This document shows, in pieces, positions 11,764 through 25,000 of a stretch of 64,000 bases of DNA (positions within the stretch are counted from its first letter, which is position 1; every line of letters starts with the position of its first letter). The position numbers and the translations under genes were made by a program. The DNA lies in the NCBI GenBank assembly GCA_003254905.1, contig QANU01011789.1:48377-112376 (forward strand). Reading direction: 5' to 3'. Below the pieces are notes generated by a model that made no database searches, had not been told where the DNA came from, and worked only from the letters and a program-made list of their open reading frames with translations. The stretch comes from Nissolia schottii. Lineage: Eukaryota; Streptophyta; Magnoliopsida; Fabales; Fabaceae.

Positions 11764-12231
11764 TTATGCACATGACCATTAACCCAATCATTGATTTCAA
11801 CCCACCTAATTAATTCCCTACCCATGACCCTAAATTAAAAAAAATATCATCATCATAATCATGAACCTTATCATAAATTCATCATCATCATCACCCTCAC
11901 TCTCTCTCACACCATTAGAACTCTCATCCTCATCACTACCCTCATCCCCATTACTCTCTTCACTCTCACCTACACCCTCTTCATGCTTCTTCACTCAACA
12001 ATGATGATAATGGTTTGAGGTTGACATTTGGTTGCTGTGGTGGGTGGTGGCGAGTTGGGTTGTTGTTGGTGGTGGTTGTAATGGTGTAGTGGGCGTAGGT
12101 TGGTAGTGACAGTGGTGGCGGCGGCTGTTTGGTGGTGGCAATGGTGGGTGAAGTGTTGTTGCTAGTTGGGGAGGTGTTGATAGTGGTAAGTTTTGTTTTT
12201 TTTTTTGTTTGGTAGTGATTTTGTTATTATT
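11764..12231. other. Intergenic stretch, GGT-rich in part
   Basis: A CATCATCAT and CTCTCAC-rich segment is followed by a GGTGGT/GTTGTTGG-rich segment at 12000-12200. The open frames here are products of that simple composition. I see no gene or element ends. Confidence 0.5.
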
Positions 12232-12537
12232 TAGGGTTGTCAAAATGAGCTCGGCCCACGAGCTTGACCTGTTTACTTGGTCAAATAGATGAACCAAACT
12301 TATAAAATCTGGCCTGCTATAGCAAAAACCCATTTAGGCCTGACCTATTTAGCCCACGGGCCAAATTGGTCCATTTAGTGTTAACATAGGAATAACCCGC
12401 AAACTAGCTCGTTTACTTACATAAATGAGCGGATCAAACATATAAAAACTGGTTCGCGAATAATAAAATACCATTTAGGCCCGTTGGTTAACAGAGCTAT
12501 GCCTAAACGAGTCGAGCTAGCTCGTTTGACAGTCCTA
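12232..12537. mobile_element. hAT-type MITE upstream of the host gene
   Basis: It starts TAGGGTTGTCAAAATGAGCT and ends in the near reverse complement AGCTCGTTTGACAGTCCTA, a classic hAT terminus. A perfect 8-bp target duplication TTATTATT flanks it (12224-12231 and 12538-12545). At 306 bp it cannot encode a transposase. It ends about 300 bp before the start codon of the helicase-like gene, so it is probably in or next to that promoter. Confidence 0.9.
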
Positions 12538-12838
12538 TTATTATTGTTGGGGTAGTGGTGATGGTAATAGCGGTGACAAATGGAGATACTTATAGGTGGT
12601 CCACATATATGGTAGAGAATAAAAATGATGAGAAACGATTTTATTTTAAAAAAATTTATAAGAAATTAAAAACAAAATTCACCATTCATGACTGACTAAA
12701 AATTAAATTAACTATTTATTCTTTTCTTTGTTTTGGGTCTAAAAACCAAACTGTCGTCCACAGACCCAGCTGGAAGTGCAAATAAGAATCGGGGATAGTA
12801 GGGGGTGTGAAGCGCCGCAGCCCGCAGTAGTAGCAGCA

Positions 12839-13008
12839 ATGGCCAAGGGCGACGATGCTGTGAGAAGGAAGAAGAACAAAGCCATTTGCAAAAAGCTTAG
12901 AAGGAAGAACGACTCTTCCTCTCTCTCTGCAAAGGTAGCCGCCGTTATTGCCGCCAAGAAGCGCCGCAAGGCCGGAAAGCGCCGCATTTGCCAGGTGCGA
13001 AATCCTAT

Positions 13009-13046
<38 letters not shown>

Positions 13047-16000
13047 CTGTTTCCTTTTTTTCTTTTTGGTTGAAGGGAAGGGCGATTGAATTGCATCAAA
13101 TTGTCTTTATTTTCAAGACGGGAACTGACACGTGTGGAAATTAGTGCCTTTAATGTCCCATGTTGATAAATGCTTCTTGTCTTAAGCTTGATTACTGTCT
13201 GAATCTTCAGTTGCATACACGGTGAGGATAATTAGTCTACTGTTTGTTTGCTTGGAGCCCCTCATCACCAATTTAGTTGGTTACTTTACTAAAGCTGCAG
13301 GGAACAACGAGTAGAAATTTTATCAGGTCTTGCTGATGCATTTGTTTCCAATTTGTGATTCTCTCCCATTCTAATGAATAACTTTAGGTATCGGATGATA
13401 TAAGCGATGCTGGTGGTTTAAACCTAAGAAATTGAGACAGCTATGTCCTCCGTGTTCTTTGTTGGAGACGTTCGGTGCTTTTGCTGTCATTAGTATCCGA
13501 TATAAACTTGTGTTTTACTAGAAAAAAAAAATGGAGACTAGCACCTTGATTGCAGAGTTAGTCTTATGTATTACATGGGAAAAGCTGCGGAAACCCAAAT
13601 GCACAAAGCGATAACAGGGATAAACCAATAGAGAAAATTCCCCAGCTTCGTCTCCCTAGGTTTGACCTCAATACCAGATAATGATGTTTCTTGCTCTCCT
13701 TTGCCCTTTCCTACTTTCTTAATCATGTCGCTAGCATCGTGGTGTCCCATTCAGTGTGATTTCTCAGCCTTTTACCCTATTTTCTCCTTTTCTAAACCTC
13801 CAGCTCCTTCTTTCTTGGCCCATCTTCACTCAGCCCACTATAATTCTTTCTGCTAGTCGCAGAATAAGCTTTGGATATGAGCTTGTTAGAATCATAGTCG
13901 TTGTACTTTTTTCTATAATAGACTTCTGGAAAATGGAAATGACTTTTGCTTTTTCATGTATTACAGGGTATGTGCTTTAGCCTGCCTACTTTGGATGATC
14001 CATTCAATGATCGGCAGGGGAAAGAGGAATTCAAAACAACAGGTCCGAAAAAGAAAACACATTCTGTGAAAGAGGAGATGGTTCCTCTTAGTGGGAAGAG
14101 TGCAACTAGAAGGAATGGCATGCTTGGTGGGAATATCTCTAAGAAGTCAAATAATTTACAAACGGAAAATGAGTCTATCAGAGTCATCAACAATCCCAGT
14201 CTGAAGTGTGTTGTTAACTCGGAAAGGAGAAATATTGAGGTGACTGAGATGGCTGACCTTTGCGGTGGTGCCCAACATGATAGTGAATTTTTAGAGTTCC
14301 CTTCTAAGTTTGTTTTTTTGTGTCTAAGTTCAATTGAAAATGCATTGCGACATGGGGATACCTACTCTGATGGAGAGGGTAACTCTCTGTTAGTTGATTC
14401 ATGGGGATTAGAGTTTTTGAGGTGTTATTCTACTGGGAAAGATCTGATGGATACAGGTGGAACATCTGCTACTACTGAGCAAATTGCATGGATCGTTTCG
14501 GGTGCAGCGGATACATTTGTGAGAAAAGAGAAGCAAGGCTTATCCATTGCTAGTCCCCTTCTCTTATTCCTTGTACCTTCCCAAGAGAAAGCTTTACAGG
14601 TCAGATGAACTTACCTCTTCATGCTTACTATTTCAATAAATACCAGTAGACTTTTCAGGCACCAACCAACTTGTCATTCCCTCTTATTCTCAAGGGGAAG
14701 TTGAACCATGGGACATAATAGGATGTCTTTATTTGATATTATTTATTAGCTTTACTTGAAGTTTGACTTTGTTTCCAGATATTTTGAATTGGTGTATTTT
14801 AACTTCATTTGAGATTATATGTTGGGTGGCATTGCATTTCATTTTTCTGCTAACAGTTAAACAATAATATGGAGAATATCCGTCTAACAGTTAAACACTT
14901 GATTCCGTTCTTCTTTCCTCTGGAAATGTAAAGAAAAAAAAAAGTTGGTCTCTTGAATCTTCGTGAGTCATTTCTTAAAAATTGTACTTTGAGCTTTTGA
15001 TTATGTCTCCTAGTAGGAAAAAAAAAATTTCTTTTGGACGAACATATTTGGAAATCCAAAGCTCCTCCTATGGCTAAATCTTTTGTTGGATAGTTCGCCT
15101 TAACTGTATTAACGTTAATGGGATGGTACAAAAGTGCTTGCTTCTCATTGCTGTCCCCCAATGTATGTATTAATGGGTTTGTTCTAGTTTGAAATTAGTG
15201 CCTCACCTGTTTTTAAGCCCTTTTTTTGTTGTGAATTATCTTCAGAACAAGCTTTTTGACATTTTTGGAGAGAGCTGGGTTTTCCCCAAGGGCCTATATC
15301 AGTGTTTGCTCACCAAATTCAAAGGCTTTAAGATTGATAACCAAGCTAAAACTCTTTGACACTGTTACATCCTAAGCCTCTATGTGGCGTTTTGCAAATG
15401 CTTTTTTTTAGGGATGTTTCTTTTGTAGATATGACAAAGACATTGGTTTGCCTTGTTACATGGCTCATTCTCGTAGTATCTTCATGCTTTCTTTTGGTGA
15501 GGATATCTTATCCTCTCTCTACGTACACTTATCTTTCTCACTACTAATTTTCATTTTCTATCAAGCAAGAACTCTGACTAGAATAAAACTAATTTTATGA
15601 ACAAAAATACACATGTATATAAACGTGTGAAAACTTATTGACAAAAAAAACCATATAAAATTAATTAAAAATGAGTGATGATGATGATATATTGGCAAAA
15701 GGACATTACTGTTAAAAATAAATTAGAACTTATCCCTTGCTAAACCTATTCAATTTTTTATATTAAAGTATTCTCTTTGCCTTTGCGCATACTCACTCGA
15801 ACATGTTTGTCAAAAAATCATAGCTACCAAGAGGAATAAATCAAAGCAAACATTGATTGTGCAAGAGGCAATATGCTAGCACAAAAACTAAAACTAGAAA
15901 ACAATTCGTAGAAAAAAAATGTAATCCTGATAATCAAAATGTTATATCGAATAAAATAATATCAGATTAAAATACAAAGTTCAGGTACAAATTAAAATCA

Positions 16001-19000
16001 CAGTGATGGTGGGTTTAGGATTGATGAAGATAGAGGTAGATCAAGGTGTTAGTCAATGGTGATCGGTGAGTACTGAGGGAGAGGCGGATACTAAGTGAGA
16101 GATGACGAGGAGGAGGGTTAATTTGGGATTACATAATATGAATCATAGTTATTGATCGCGGATAGTGGTGCGGAGCGGCCGACCCCAAAAAAGGCTATAG
16201 CGGGAGCGGGATGACTGATATTTGAATTAATACATATAATAATGTGCAATTTATATACCATACATATAACATTGAACAAAACAGAACATTGACTTGAGAG
16301 GAAAAAAATGAGGGTTTAGGTTAGGGTTTCAAAAAATAGAACATTGAACAAAACACACAGAAACAAATGAAACTCAAAGAAAGAAGAAAAGAACAAAGAA
16401 AGACGGAAGCAGAGGTGAAGAAGATGAAAAACCTTTCTGGTTATTGAGTGCACTGGAAGCAGAGACGTTGCCGTCGGAAGCAGCCGCTGTTGTCACCGTC
16501 GGAAGCCGCCGCAGGAGTAGGAAATAGAGACGCGAACCAGAGAGACAAAAACAGAGAGATGCGAAACAAATACGGAAAAGGGAAAACAGAGAGACGCGAG
16601 AGAGAATTAGAGTTTTGGAGCCAAATGTATAGAATATTAGGTTGGAAATCCCACAAAACCTTTATTTTCAATGGCAAACGGGAAAATGCGTCATTTCCTG
16701 TTGATTGAATTTGCGCTCCGTCGCCCGCAATGGCGAAACGCTCCGCAATGCTCTTCCCTGGTGTGCCCCTCCACTCCGTAACGCTATTTCGCGATAGTGC
16801 GCTATAGCGACACTATCGATAACTATGATATGAATAATGCTATTGGGTGTAATCAAGTCTTTTGTGACATGATAACTTTATCTTGTAATTGTAGGATTAA
16901 AATTTTTTGACCGGATAATATTATACCATTGTATGTTGTGCCGAACATACTATAAGAAAAGGGCTTTATAGTATTAGTTAATGCTATTATGACTTCTCCC
17001 ATCTACCAGATAGGTCCTTAGTAATTGCGGCAAGATTCACCATTGATAGTACTCATGATGTGGGCTTTTCTTGTGCAAAATGCTTTGTTTGGTAGGTGTA
17101 AATCCGAAAGTTGAGGAAAGTTATAGAAGAACTAAGAAGAGAGAAAAGAGTTCCGAGAGAGAACTAGAGAATGAATTTGTAAATTTTATTAAATCAATGA
17201 ATCAATGATTTTAGAATAGATGTAGCAGATATTTATCGATATGTTGAGCAACTTTTGTTACAAGCTAAGGTGGGTCCACATCAGCCTAGGTCCTAGGACC
17301 TAAATGTAGCAACCTGGAGTAGCTATCAAGAGATGTGATAGCCTAGAATAACTGCCTACAAACGTGACAACTACAGCTATCTACCGCTGTCGACTTCTGA
17401 TGCTAATAGAACAAAAGCTATTAGAGTTAGTTTAGTGTTTGTACAACTAGAGACTCAGCTACTAGATCTTGTCAAATACACTAGTACATAAGAGAATACA
17501 TGTTATCTTCAATATGTGCTAATATTGATTAAAGGAAAGAAAACTTTACTAGTTTATTTGTTACTATGGATCTTTACAAACTCTTGACTTGTTTGGTGGT
17601 AACTTGGATTCTAAAACACAGGTCCGAACAGTTTGCAAGCCATTGAAATCGCTAGGAATACACACAGTGAGTATACATCCTGGTGCTACCTTAGATCATC
17701 AGATTCAAGGGTAAGTGTTGAAACTTCCTCTACTGTTTTTCATTGCATACAAATCAAATAAAACATCAAATCAGTCCTTAGAGTTTGCAGCATTAGTGAA
17801 ATTTGTCCTCATAGTTTCAAATCGATCAAATTCGTCCCTGTAGTTGACAAATGTCAATCAAATTAGTCCCTGAAGTAGACATGCAAAAGGACTAACTTGA
17901 TTGACATTTGCCAACTATAGGGACGAATTTGATAGATTTGAAATTATGGGGACAAATTTGATTAATGCTGCAAACTTCAGGGACTAATTTGATAGTTTAT
18001 TCCATAGATATCCTACCACAGGGTAGGATATACTTGGAGCATAGGCAATATTTTATTCTGGTAATTTTGTTAGGCATAAAAATTTCAATGAATCATGTTA
18101 ATTTTACACTTGAAATTTCTTGATTGAAAAGTCTGGCTTGTGTAAATTGGCTATTAGTCTGAGAAAACCCCATTACAAAAAGTAACTGGGAGTGGAGTTT
18201 TCTCTGACATTCCTTTTTGTTAGTTGTTTTTCTTACTCTATTATCCATGTGTTTTTCTTTTCTCCTTGTTAATGAAATTCTTCTTTTATCCAAGAAAAAA
18301 GAAATTTAAGCTAAGAGGGAAGGAGTTCCTTTTTGGGTCTGTGTTACATACCCTAACAACCAAGAATCAAGAAAGAAATTACGGAAGAAAGGAAGAAAAC
18401 AGGGAAGATTTCACCATTACTTTTCAGTTACAGTAGAAAGATAAAAAGATAAGATTAGATAAATTTAGGATTAGACAAAATTAGGATTAGACAAAATTAG
18501 GATAAAAATTAGATAAAGATTAGGATTAGAATTAAATAAGACTAGATAAAATAAGATATGAATATGTTAGGAAGAATAGATGAGAGATTAGAAGGCTATA
18601 AATAGCAGAGGGTAGGGGAAGATAGAAGCAAGAAAGATTTGGAAAATCACAGACTGCACAAGGAGAGATCCAACCTCTCGAATGTTGGCCATTATTCTTA
18701 TTTAATTTTCTTTTCAATAAATTAGTCCCTATTATTATTATTTTGTCCGTTTTCCTTACCGGTGGTTCGGTTCCAGTTGTTACAACTGGTATCAGAGCAC
18801 AATCTTGGGACGTGCTATCGATGATGACTTCCACTTGCCAAATTTCCGCAATGGAAACCAGAATAGAGGCATTGGAACAGAGCATGAGGAGGGTGTACTT
18901 GGAAAGGCGAGGAGATACACACAGAACAGGCTCGAAGCACGAAGCTTATTCTAAAACAGCTAGCGGAATTGAATCAGAGACTATGGCAGGGAGAGGGAGC

Positions 19001-22000
19001 AGGAAACTCGGGGCAATACCAGAGGAACCAAAATCAGGGGGAAGAAGAAGGAGACTCCCTGAGACCACCGAGACTAGGAAAAATAGAAAGATCGAGCTGC
19101 CGACTTTTGAAGGAGAGGATGCTTGTGAATGGTTAGTGCGCTTCGAACGCTACTTCAGGGTTGCCCAAATAGCGATGGCAGAGAAGCTAGAGTACGCAAC
19201 AATGGCGTTAAAAGGGGAAGCGTTGACATGGTTCAAAATGGTGGGAAGAACAAATCCCTTTCCATATGGACGAGGTTCAAACAAGATGTCCTCAAGAGGT
19301 TCCAACCGGGAACAATGGCAAAACTGATAGGACCCCTATTAGATGTAAAACAACAGAGACAGTCATGCAGTACTGCCGCAAGTTTGAATTGACGGCCAGA
19401 ACCCAACAAAATTTGGGCCAGGACACGTCAATGGGGATTTTCATGAATGGCTTGAAGAACGAGATAAGAGCAGAGATGAACATAGCAAACTTCGGAACGT
19501 TGACTGAAATCATGGACAAGGCTTTAGCCATTGCAGCTTGTAACGTTGCTTGGAAGGACGTGGGAATCGTTCCAAGAGGAAGGCGAAGTGAAACAGGATA
19601 CTAGGGGACTAGCAGTGGACCAAAGAGAAGCTCAGGATGGGTTAGACCCAACCCACCCATAATACCTGGGAACGGAGTGTGAATAGGAAGCGGAACAATG
19701 GGCCAGAACTCGAAACCCATGGGGAACAACTCAAGTTCTACAATGGCTCCATCCTAGACCAGCAGCAACGCCCACTCTAATGCCAAAGGGCGTGGGCCAC
19801 AAAGGCTGTCCACTGAAGAATGGGCCGAGAGACAAAAAAGGGGTTGTGTTTTAAATGTGGAGAAAAGTGGGCCGAGACCATGCGTGTCAATTGAAGCACT
19901 ATCAGATTATTTTCCTCGAAGAAGAAGGGGAGGAACCAGCAGAGGAGGAGGGTAGGAGACAGAAAACGCATCTAGAAGAAGTTTGGGAAAACAAGTTGGA
20001 GATGAAGCAGCTGGAACTTCAGCTCTCTTCTTATAGCTACTGCGGTCTCACCACCCATAAGACCTTTAAGGTTAAGGGGAGAATACTGGGACAAGAGGTT
20101 GTCATTCTCATTGACCCAAGGGCTCCCACAAATTTTATTGCCACTAAAATCGTCCAAGGGCTGAATCTGCCAACAACAAAGGTAAGAGAATTTCAGGTAG
20201 AGGTGGGGAATGGAGCCATCGAAAAGGGAAATTGGGGTTGCGAAAAGTTAGTGATCGAAGTCCAGGGAATCAAAATAGTCCAACCATTCTTTGTGATGAA
20301 ACTGGGCAAGTCAGAGGTTGTACTAGGAGCAAGATGGGTGGTGAGTTTGGGGAGATTCGTCTGTGACTATAACGAGATGGTGTTAAGTTGGAAGGTGAGA
20401 GATGAGTATAGCCTAAGAGGAGACCCTTCCCTGAGTCAAAGTAAGGCTTTGTGGAAGACAACTCTTTATTCTTTAAAAGTGGAGGAAGAAGGGTTCTTTA
20501 TCGCTCCTGTTCCGATATCAGAAACCGTAGAGGCAGATGCAAAGCTGTCCAGCAACATCCAAGGCCTCTTAAGAGAATATGATGACTTATTTCAGAAACC
20601 TCAAGGGCTGCCACCAAAACGAGAGCAAGACCATGCCATCACGCTGAAAGAAGGGGCTCGGATTCCTCATCTACATCCCTATAGGTACCTTCATTATCAA
20701 AAACATGATATAGAAAAAATAGTGAAAGAAATACTGCAATCAGACATAATCAGGCCCAGTACGAGTCCTTTCTCTAGCTCGGTAATTCTGATCAAGAAAA
20801 AAGATGGAGGGTGGCAGTTTTGTGTTGGCTATAAGGCACTAAACAAGGTGACAGTCCCTAACAAATTCCCAATTCCCTTTATTGAGGAATTGCTGGATGA
20901 GTTAGGAGGAGCCAGAATCTTTTAGAAACTAGATTTGAAGTCTGGGTGCCATCAAATCAGGATGCGCGAAGAAGATGTGAAAAAGACAGCCTTTAGGACC
21001 CATGAGGGGCACTATGAATTCCAAGTCATGCCATTTGGCTTGACCAATGCACTCTCAACATTTCAGGCCCTAATGAATAAGATCCTAAAGCTGTACTTGA
21101 GAAAGTTCGCACTTGTGTTCTTTGATGACATCATAGTCGACCGTCAAAACCATGAGCACCATGTGAGACACCTAAGGCAAGTATTCGAAACGCTAAGAGA
21201 GCAAAAGCTGCAAATTGATAGGAAGAAGTGTAGCTTTGAACAAGAATAGGTAGAGTATCTGGGACATATCATTTCAGCAGAAGTGCTGGCAGCAAACCCA
21301 AAGAAAATACAAGACATGATTGATTGGCCTGTTCCTAAGAATCTCACAAGTTTGAAAGGATTCTTAGGACTCACGAGATACTACTGAAGGTTTGTGAAGA
21401 ACTATGGAAGGATAGCCTGGCCTCTAACCTAATTACTCAAAAATGACAACTTTGGATGGGGAAAAGAAGCTCAACAAGCTTTTGAAGAACTATCATGGCT
21501 CCATCAAAATGTCACCATTCAAAGCCTTATATGGAAGAGAACCCCCAATATTGTTGAGGGGTGAAGGAGGAGCCACTGTGGAAGAGATACCGGTGTTGAT
21601 GCAGGAACGAAATCAGATGCTAAATGAACTAAAAATGCACTTGGACCAGGCTCAAAATAGAATGAAGACATGCAGATAAGAAGAAGCGGGAGGTGGAAAT
21701 CCAACCAGGAGACATGGTCTACCTCAAAATACAACCACATCGAATGAGGACCTTGGCCAAGAAAAAATAAATCAGTAACTCAGCGCTAGATTCTATGGCC
21801 CTTATGAGGTATTGGAAAGGATTGACCTAGTAGCTTACAAACTAAAGCTTCCTGACCCCGCCCTAGTGCACCCGGTTTTTCACGTCTCCTTGCTTAAAAA
21901 GTGTGTGACGCCACACAACCGCACAACCACTTCCCAAGGCAATGAAAAGACTGGGAGTTGCTAGTCGAACCTGACCAGGTTCTAGCAGTGAGGAAGAATG

Positions 22001-25000
22001 AGACTGGACAACTAGAGGTTTTGCTCAAATGGAAGCATCTGCCAGCATTTGAAAATTCTTGGGAGTTAGCAACTGATATTCAAGAGAATTTTCCATTTTT
22101 CCACCTTGAGGACAAGGTGAGTCTTGAAGGGGAGGATATTGTTACATACCCTAACAACGAAGAATCAGGAAAGAAATTAATGAAGAAAGGAAGAAAACAC
22201 GGAAGCTTCCACCATTACCTTTCAGTTACAGCAGAAAGATAAAATGGTAAGATTAGCTAAAATTAGGATTAGACAAAATTAGGATAAAAATTAGATAAAG
22301 ATTATGATTAGATTTAAATAAGACTAGATAAAATAAGATAGGAATAGATTAGGAAGAATAGACGAGAGATTAGAAGGTTATAAATAGCAGATGGTAGGGG
22401 AGGATAGAAGCAAGAAAGATATGGGAAATCACAGACTACACAAGGAGAGATCCAACCTCTTGAATGTTAGCCATTATTCTTATTTAATTTTCTTTTCAAT
22501 AAATCAGTCCCTATTATTATTATTTTGTCTGTTGTACTTACCGGTGATTTGGTACCGGTTGTTACAGTCTGCAAATCTTATTGTAGTGTTAATTATAGTA
22601 ATAAATGCTGTTAGAGGCTGTCTCATTGCAACGACCTTATGACTACATCCACCCTCCCCCTATTGGAGAACGCACACAGGTGTGCATGAGAGTTGAGAGG
22701 ATATCAAAGTCCAACGTAGGAAAGAGCAAAGAAATGTAAAGGGTGGATCCAAAGAGATTTGCCTTTTGGTCATGAAGCCCAATCCACACCAAAGCCCCAC
22801 AACATCCAACACCCCAAATGTCAAAAGCCCATAATATCAAGCCCAAATCATTTAAGCCATAAAGCCCAATACTAAGTGGGAGCCTCATGCATTGCGCTGT
22901 CAATTATTTCTAATAATAATTTTAAATTAATACTGTTCCAATGAATGACTTATACCTTTGAGGGAACCTGTGATTTCCCAATGACATTGGCAAGATGAAA
23001 CATGTCCCTATTTGGGAATAGCCGAATAGTTATGCAATTATGTGGATTTACAAGAATAAGAATAAGATCGTACACTGCATTAATATTTTGAGCTTGTGCA
23101 TGCACTTAATTGTTTGAATGTTTCCTAATCTTGCATTAAATCAGCTTCTTATTTGAACATTTGTTGTCTTCAACAGTCTGAAAAGTTGTGAGCCTGAGTT
23201 ACTTGTTTCTACTCCAGAGAGACTTTTGGAGCTTCTTTCTTTGAAGGCAATTGATATATCTGGTGTCTCCATGCTGGTAGCTAGCTTTCCATTTCATTTT
23301 TCCAATTATATCAGTCTTTCTTTAGTTATTATCTTGTGCTTATTCATTGTTATAATGTTAAATAATTTCTCACGATCAATCATGATCATGAAATATGACA
23401 ATTCAAGCTTGTAGGCATAGTTGTGTAGCTCTCTGACTAAGTCATTGGGTTATAAATCTGACAGCTGGTTTGATGATCAAATCGAGAAACCAGAATGAAT
23501 AAAAACAAATATTAAATAAACACATGCGCGCACACCAACAGCACTGTGTTACAACTGGTACCAATGGAAATAAAATACTGAAATATCTTCTGTGATTGAA
23601 TATAAAAACTGAACTCTAGAGGGGAATTCAGGTTACAGAACCTTGCAGGAAATAAAATAACAGGTAACACACGTACTCGAAAGTCACGTTTTGGGATTAA
23701 GGTTCCCTTGACCCTCCTTTCCTTCAGATTCTGGTTCGATAATCCTCCTCTCTGCTCACCGATCTGTACATATACTCCCTGCTAAGAAAGAATCAAGGAC
23801 TATGCTTGATTTCCTCCTGGGATTCCTTATTTCCTTATTTATTTTCCTAACTGATTTATTCCAGCCTTATCTCTCCTAATCTTGATTTATTTCCCTATTT
23901 ATTCCCTCCTGATTTATTCTTCCCCCTTATTACTCCAATCCCCGATCTGTTGCTAATCAGCCCCTACTATTCCATTATTTCTCTTTCCTTTTTTATATTT
24001 TTTGGAATAATGAAAAGGTAAGGGAATTATTTTCTTTCCTTTCTGGTTTCCCTTCCCAGATTTGGCTGTACTGGCTATTGGGTTTGTAACACAGTGTTTT
24101 AGTGGTGAGGTGCTTTAGTAGTTTGCATGAGGTTCAAACTTCAAAGCCACCAATTTACCAAAAAACACTAAATAATTGCTTATAGCAAAAGGGTAAAAAG
24201 CTTAACAAATAATAGTTTAGTTGAAACTATTTTTACGTCTAAAACTAATAAAGAATGAGTTTAATTTTGATGCACAGACAGTGTAAATTTTTTTACACAG
24301 TTGTCCAATCAATTTATTCCATTTGGATGACTGTAACAACTGGTATTAATCACACTTAGGGAAATTATATAAAACGAAATTTTGTTGATGGACAGCGCCC
24401 TTAATGGTTACTCTCCTTGAACAAGAAAAGAAATAGCAATAGATGGAGTCTTTAGTGGGGTGTCTAGCGTGGTCTAGTCCTGATTTCCTTCTCCCCTAAA
24501 CCCCTTGAGAGCTACTCTATTTATAACTTTTGTTTCCTAACTACCCTATTTAACAAGATAAAAGATAAAGATAAAAGATATGATCTAATTTTAAATCCCC
24601 TATCCTAATATTAAAATTACCTAACAATCAAATCTTATCTTAACTAATCAATCCTAACTAATCCTAATCTAATCAATCCTAACTAATCCTTTTCTGAAAT
24701 TTGACTTGCTCTTTGACTTGATCGTCCTTATTTTTTTTTCCCTTTTTTTTCTGCTGTAACTGAAGGACAAGGGTGGTATTTTCCTTGCCTCAATTCTCTC
24801 TTCTGTTCTAACATATTCAGGTGACGTAACAATACCCGCCCCTCCAAGAACCACCTTGTCCTCAAGGTGGAAAGAAGGGAAATGGTGTTGAATATCCGAG
24901 GCCAATTCCCAAGAGTTTTCGAACTCAGGTAGTTCCTTCCATGAAGCCTTACTTCGACTCAAGGATGGGTCTCCTTTTAAAATATAATCTCTTCCGCCTG

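Larger units (their letters stand above)
18342..22566 (+). mobile_element. Ty3/gypsy LTR retrotransposon in intron 3
   Basis: It has two LTRs (18342-18784 and 22140-22566), both TGTTACATACCC...TTGTTACA, and a 5-bp target duplication GTCTG (18337-18341 and 22567-22571). A primer-binding site complementary to initiator tRNA-Met lies at 18787-18798 and a purine tract just before 22140. Gag, protease, reverse transcriptase and a chromodomain-like end are recognisable in order. The copy is broken in several places and shorter than a full element of its kind. By eye the LTRs differ by about 5 percent, which suggests an age of a few million years. It lies in the gene's sense orientation. Confidence 0.95.

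Noticed and set aside
12716-13216. Minus-strand frame of 166 codons opposite exon 1
   Set aside because: It is a shadow of exon 1 and of the CT repeat, with an arginine-glutamate run made by that repeat.
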